Below are positions 61,793 to 64,000 of a stretch of 64,000 nt of DNA, in pieces. Location: positions 2,111,684-2,175,683 of the forward strand of contig OY282457.1 in the NCBI GenBank assembly GCA_958296235.1. Reading direction: 5' to 3'. Within the stretch, counting starts at the first letter, position 1. Every line of letters begins with the position of its first letter. The notes under the pieces are model-generated. The model was not told the origin of the DNA. It saw only the letters and a program-made list of their open reading frames with translations, and ran no database searches. Both the position numbers and the translations under genes were made by a program. The DNA is from an uncultured Candidatus Binatia bacterium. Lineage in GTDB: Bacteria > Desulfobacterota > Binatia > Bin18.

Positions 61793-63313
61793 TCACCCTC
61801 GGTCCAAGGCCCGGTACTGGATGGCCTGCGCGATATGAGCGCCGGTGATATCTTCCTCACTGGCGAGGTCGGCGATGGTGCGGGCGACTTTGAGAATGCG
61901 GGTATAGGCGCGGGCGCTCAGACCCAGGCGCTGCATGGCGTTTTCCAGGAGCTTTTCACCCGCGGCGTCGGGCTGACAATACGTGCGGATATCCCGGCTG
62001 GACATTTGGGCGTTGCAGAAAATTTTGCGCTGCTGAAAACGCTGAAGCTGAATTTCACGCGCCTGGTTCACCCGCGTCCGAATGGTTGCCGAGTCCTCCC
62101 CCGTTATTTTATCACTCAGCTCTTTATACTTGACCGACGGGACTTCGACCTGAATGTCGATCCGATCCAATAAGGGGCCGGAAATTTTCGCTCGATAGCG
62201 CTGGACCTGTTGCGGGGAGCAGGTGCACTCGTGCTGCGGGTCGCCGAAGAAGCCGCAACTGCACGGATTCATTGCCGCCACCAGCATGATGTCCGCCGGA
62301 TACGTGATGGACCCGACTGCGCGTGAAATCGTGACGCGGGCGTCCTCCAGGGGCTGGCGCAGGACTTCGAGGACGTTTTTACGGAACTCCGGCAGTTCAT
62401 CCAGAAAGAGCACGCCATGATGCGCCAGGGAGACCTCGCCCGGTTTGGGGACACTGCCGCCGCCGATCATGCCGGCGTCGGAGATGGTGTGATGCGGGGT
62501 GCGGAATGGCCGCGTCGCAATGAGGGCGCTGCCATTGAGGGTGCCGGCAACGCTGTGGACCTTGGTTGTTTCAATCGCTTCGGTCAGGGTCAGCGTGGGC
62601 AGAACGGTTGGCAGGCGTCTGGCCAGCATGGTCTTTCCAGACCCCGGCGGACCAACTAAGAGCAGGTTATGCCCTCCGCTGGCCGCGACTTCGAGGGCGC
62701 GTTTGACGTGTTCTTGACCTTTCACATCGTTAAAATCAACCTCGTACGTGGAGTGCCGGGTAAAGAGGGTATTGACGTCAACCCTGGTCGAGTCGAGTGG
62801 CCGCTCACCGTTCAGCAGCAGAAACGCCTCACTCAATGTGGACACCCCAAAGACCGCAACCTCGTCAACAACCGCGGCCTCAGCCGCGTTTTCTGTGGGC
62901 ACAATCAATCCCTTGAGCCCCTTTTCCTTTGCCATGACGGCTAATGGTAAAGCCCCGTGGACAGGCTTGACTCGTCCGTCGAGTGAGAGTTCGCCTAAAA
63001 TTGCGTGGGATTCGAGTTGGTCTTTGGTCAGCCAGCCTTCAGCCGCAAGAATGCCAAGGGCAATGGGCAGGTCGTAGGCTGACCCTTCTTTCTTGACATC
63101 CGCGGGGGCGAGATTGACGGTAATGCGTCGAGCGGGAAATTCGTAGCCGGAATTCTTTATGGCAGAGCGTACCCGGTCTTTGCTCTCTCGGACGGCTCCC
63201 TCGGGAAGGCCGACCGTTGTAAACTGGGGCAAACCCAGCGCCACATCAACCTCGACCTCAACCAACAACCCATCAATGCCAACCAATGCCCCGGACACCG
63301 CTGTAGAAAGCAT
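61793..63313 (-). CDS. comM: ComM/YifB family Mg-chelatase-like AAA+ ATPase
   Basis: A hexameric helicase that promotes branch migration during natural transformation. About 506 residues; an Lon-like N-terminal domain ([22 protein letters not shown]), Walker [15 protein letters not shown], Walker [10 protein letters not shown] and the [16 protein letters not shown] zinc-like region before the C-terminal lid. The start is chosen as [12 protein letters not shown]; a GTG at 63337 is possible. The 95-base gap to the next gene contains both upstream regions. Confidence 0.94.
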   Translation of the reverse strand: MLSTAVSGALVGIDGLLVEVEVDVALGLPQFTTVGLPEGAVRESKDRVRSAIKNSGYEFPARRITVNLAPADVKKEGSAYDLPIALGILAAEGWLTKDQLESHAILGELSLDGRVKPVHGALPLAVMAKEKGLKGLIVPTENAAEAAVVDEVAVFGVSTLSEAFLLLNGERPLDSTRVDVNTLFTRHSTYEVDFNDVKGQEHVKRALEVAASGGHNLLLVGPPGSGKTMLARRLPTVLPTLTLTEAIETTKVHSVAGTLNGSALIATRPFRTPHHTISDAGMIGGGSVPKPGEVSLAHHGVLFLDELPEFRKNVLEVLRQPLEDARVTISRAVGSITYPADIMLVAAMNPCSCGFFGDPQHECTCSPQQVQRYRAKISGPLLDRIDIQVEVPSVKYKELSDKITGEDSATIRTRVNQAREIQLQRFQQRKIFCNAQMSSRDIRTYCQPDAAGEKLLENAMQRLGLSARAYTRILKVARTIADLASEEDITGAHIAQAIQYRALDRG

Positions 63314-63432
63314 GCCTTCTGCTAACCGAAAGAGCACTATAAATCAATAAACACGAGTTGTCTGACAGTGGAGAGGTGATACGCTATACTCCGCATTGAA
63401 CCATTGTGTGACAAGAAAAAGGAGGGAGTGCT

Positions 63433-64000
63433 ATGGCTCGTATTGGGGTGGTTGCTGCCAATATGTCGGGACTGACGTTCACCGAGTTGCAGGACTTGGC
63501 CAAGAACGCGGAGGCGGCTGGGTTTGAGGCGATTTTTTCACCGGAGTTTATGAATGACTCTTTGATTAACTGCCAGATCATGGCTCAGGCCACCTCGCGG
63601 ATTAAGGTCGGCACCTGGATTGCGAACATCTACTTGCGCCATGCGGCGCTGTGCGCGCAATCGGCCATTGCGATTGACGCCACTTCAGACGGTCGGTTGA
63701 TTTTGGGCCTGGGGGTGAGTCACCGGCCCATTGTCGAGGGGCTGTACCAGGAAAAAATGGAAAAACCGCGCACCTTCCTGCGCCAGTATATTGGCGCGAT
63801 CCGCGATATGGCCGCGGGGAAAGAACTCCCCGGCATGGCCATGCAACCGCGCGCGGCAACGAATCACATTCCCATTTATATCGGGGCCCTGGCCTTGGGC
63901 ACCGTCACCCTGAGCGGCGAGTTGGCTGATGGGGTCATGCTGTATCTGTGTCCCAAGAGCCGTATCCCTTCGGCCTTGGCTGCGGTTGAAAAGGGCGCAG
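63433..64000 (+). CDS. Luciferase-like (LLM class) oxidoreductase, 3' end cut by window
   Basis: 189 codons of an LLM flavin-dependent oxidoreductase are visible: ARIGVVAANMSGLTFTELQ, EAAGFEAIFSPEFMNDSL and IDATSDGRLILGLGVSHRP. Many in this family use coenzyme F420 and act on small organic substrates. AAGGAGGGAG precedes the ATG. The gene continues beyond base 64000. Together with cofC it suggests F420 use in this organism. Confidence 0.88.
   Translation, partial: MARIGVVAANMSGLTFTELQDLAKNAEAAGFEAIFSPEFMNDSLINCQIMAQATSRIKVGTWIANIYLRHAALCAQSAIAIDATSDGRLILGLGVSHRPIVEGLYQEKMEKPRTFLRQYIGAIRDMAAGKELPGMAMQPRAATNHIPIYIGALALGTVTLSGELADGVMLYLCPKSRIPSALAAVEKGA

Noticed and set aside
61793-63313. comM as part of the HEPN-CBS island
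   Set aside because: ComM is a widespread housekeeping competence gene; its position beside the island is more simply chance.
1-64000. tRNA, rRNA and riboswitch genes
   Set aside because: I looked for T-loop GGTTCRA-type motifs, rRNA signatures and TPP-type motifs in the gaps and saw none; a tRNAscan/Infernal run would settle it.

Overview
The window is a chromosomal segment of a free-living, GC-rich Gram-negative-type bacterium, read from one contig whose last gene is cut by the right edge. The mix of genes fits an uncultured deltaproteobacterium-like lineage; Tectomicrobia/Entotheonella-type bacteria are one possibility. The grounds are the gene order pheA-hisC-tyrA-aroA-cmk-rpsA-ihfB, many CoA/xenobiotic-type enzymes (Rieske oxygenase, type III CoA transferase, SCP-x-type thiolase, amidohydrolase 2, amidase), and two signs of coenzyme F420 use (a CofC-like guanylyltransferase and a luciferase-like monooxygenase). 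This placement is inference. I found no rRNA, tRNA or CRISPR array.

Layout. 0.2-3.6 kb: a minus-strand catabolic module (Rieske oxygenase, GPH-type transporter, and a flavin monooxygenase reduced to its two ends). 4-15 kb: recQ, a DUF2283 gene with a shrunken partner, pdhA-pdhB, a TPR lipoprotein, amidohydrolase-gloB, an MFS exporter, a SulP transporter and a DUF1330 protein. 15-20.6 kb: aspartate aminotransferase, thiolase-rsmD-coaD, cofC and miaA. 20.7-29.5 kb: a long co-directional run accA-pheA-hisC-tyrA-aroA-cmk-rpsA-ihfB covering fatty-acid initiation, aromatic amino acids and translation. 29.6-36.8 kb: an AAA+ ATPase and its likely VWA partner, separated by about 4.1 kb that holds a large membrane glycosyltransferase and a Phd/PIN toxin-antitoxin pair. 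36.8-50.5 kb: mostly housekeeping and CoA metabolism (ferritin-like, HAD, SDR, typA, glcD-like, fhs, alkA-like, CaiB, PHP, thiD) plus a second toxin-antitoxin pair whose PIN gene is frameshifted. 50.6-59.9 kb: ptsP, an HU protein with a histone-like tail, queE, a short tyrosine recombinase, hsp20, amidase, a DUF1329-like exported protein and an alpha/beta hydrolase. 60-61.8 kb: a small accessory island with a NYN nuclease facing a two-gene unit (49-residue acidic protein, then a HEPN-CBS fusion). 61.8-64 kb: comM and the truncated luciferase-like gene.

Intergenic spaces carry several interspersed repeats: a GC-rich CCCTCTCCC/GGGAGAGGG palindrome family, a CTTCGACTTCGCTC-type palindrome, a GGCAATTCATGAATTGCC-type palindrome and a heptanucleotide family (GTGGANA or its complement). 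One heptanucleotide array supplies the last codons and stop of accA.

The best candidate for an undescribed system is the HEPN-CBS/49-residue/NYN island near 60-61.8 kb: two predicted RNase folds, one fused to a ligand-sensing CBS pair, next to a small antitoxin-like protein. Other items worth checking are the paired small membrane proteins at 19.5 and 46.1 kb, the hairpin touching the fhs start codon, and the three-way pairing in the rpsA leader.
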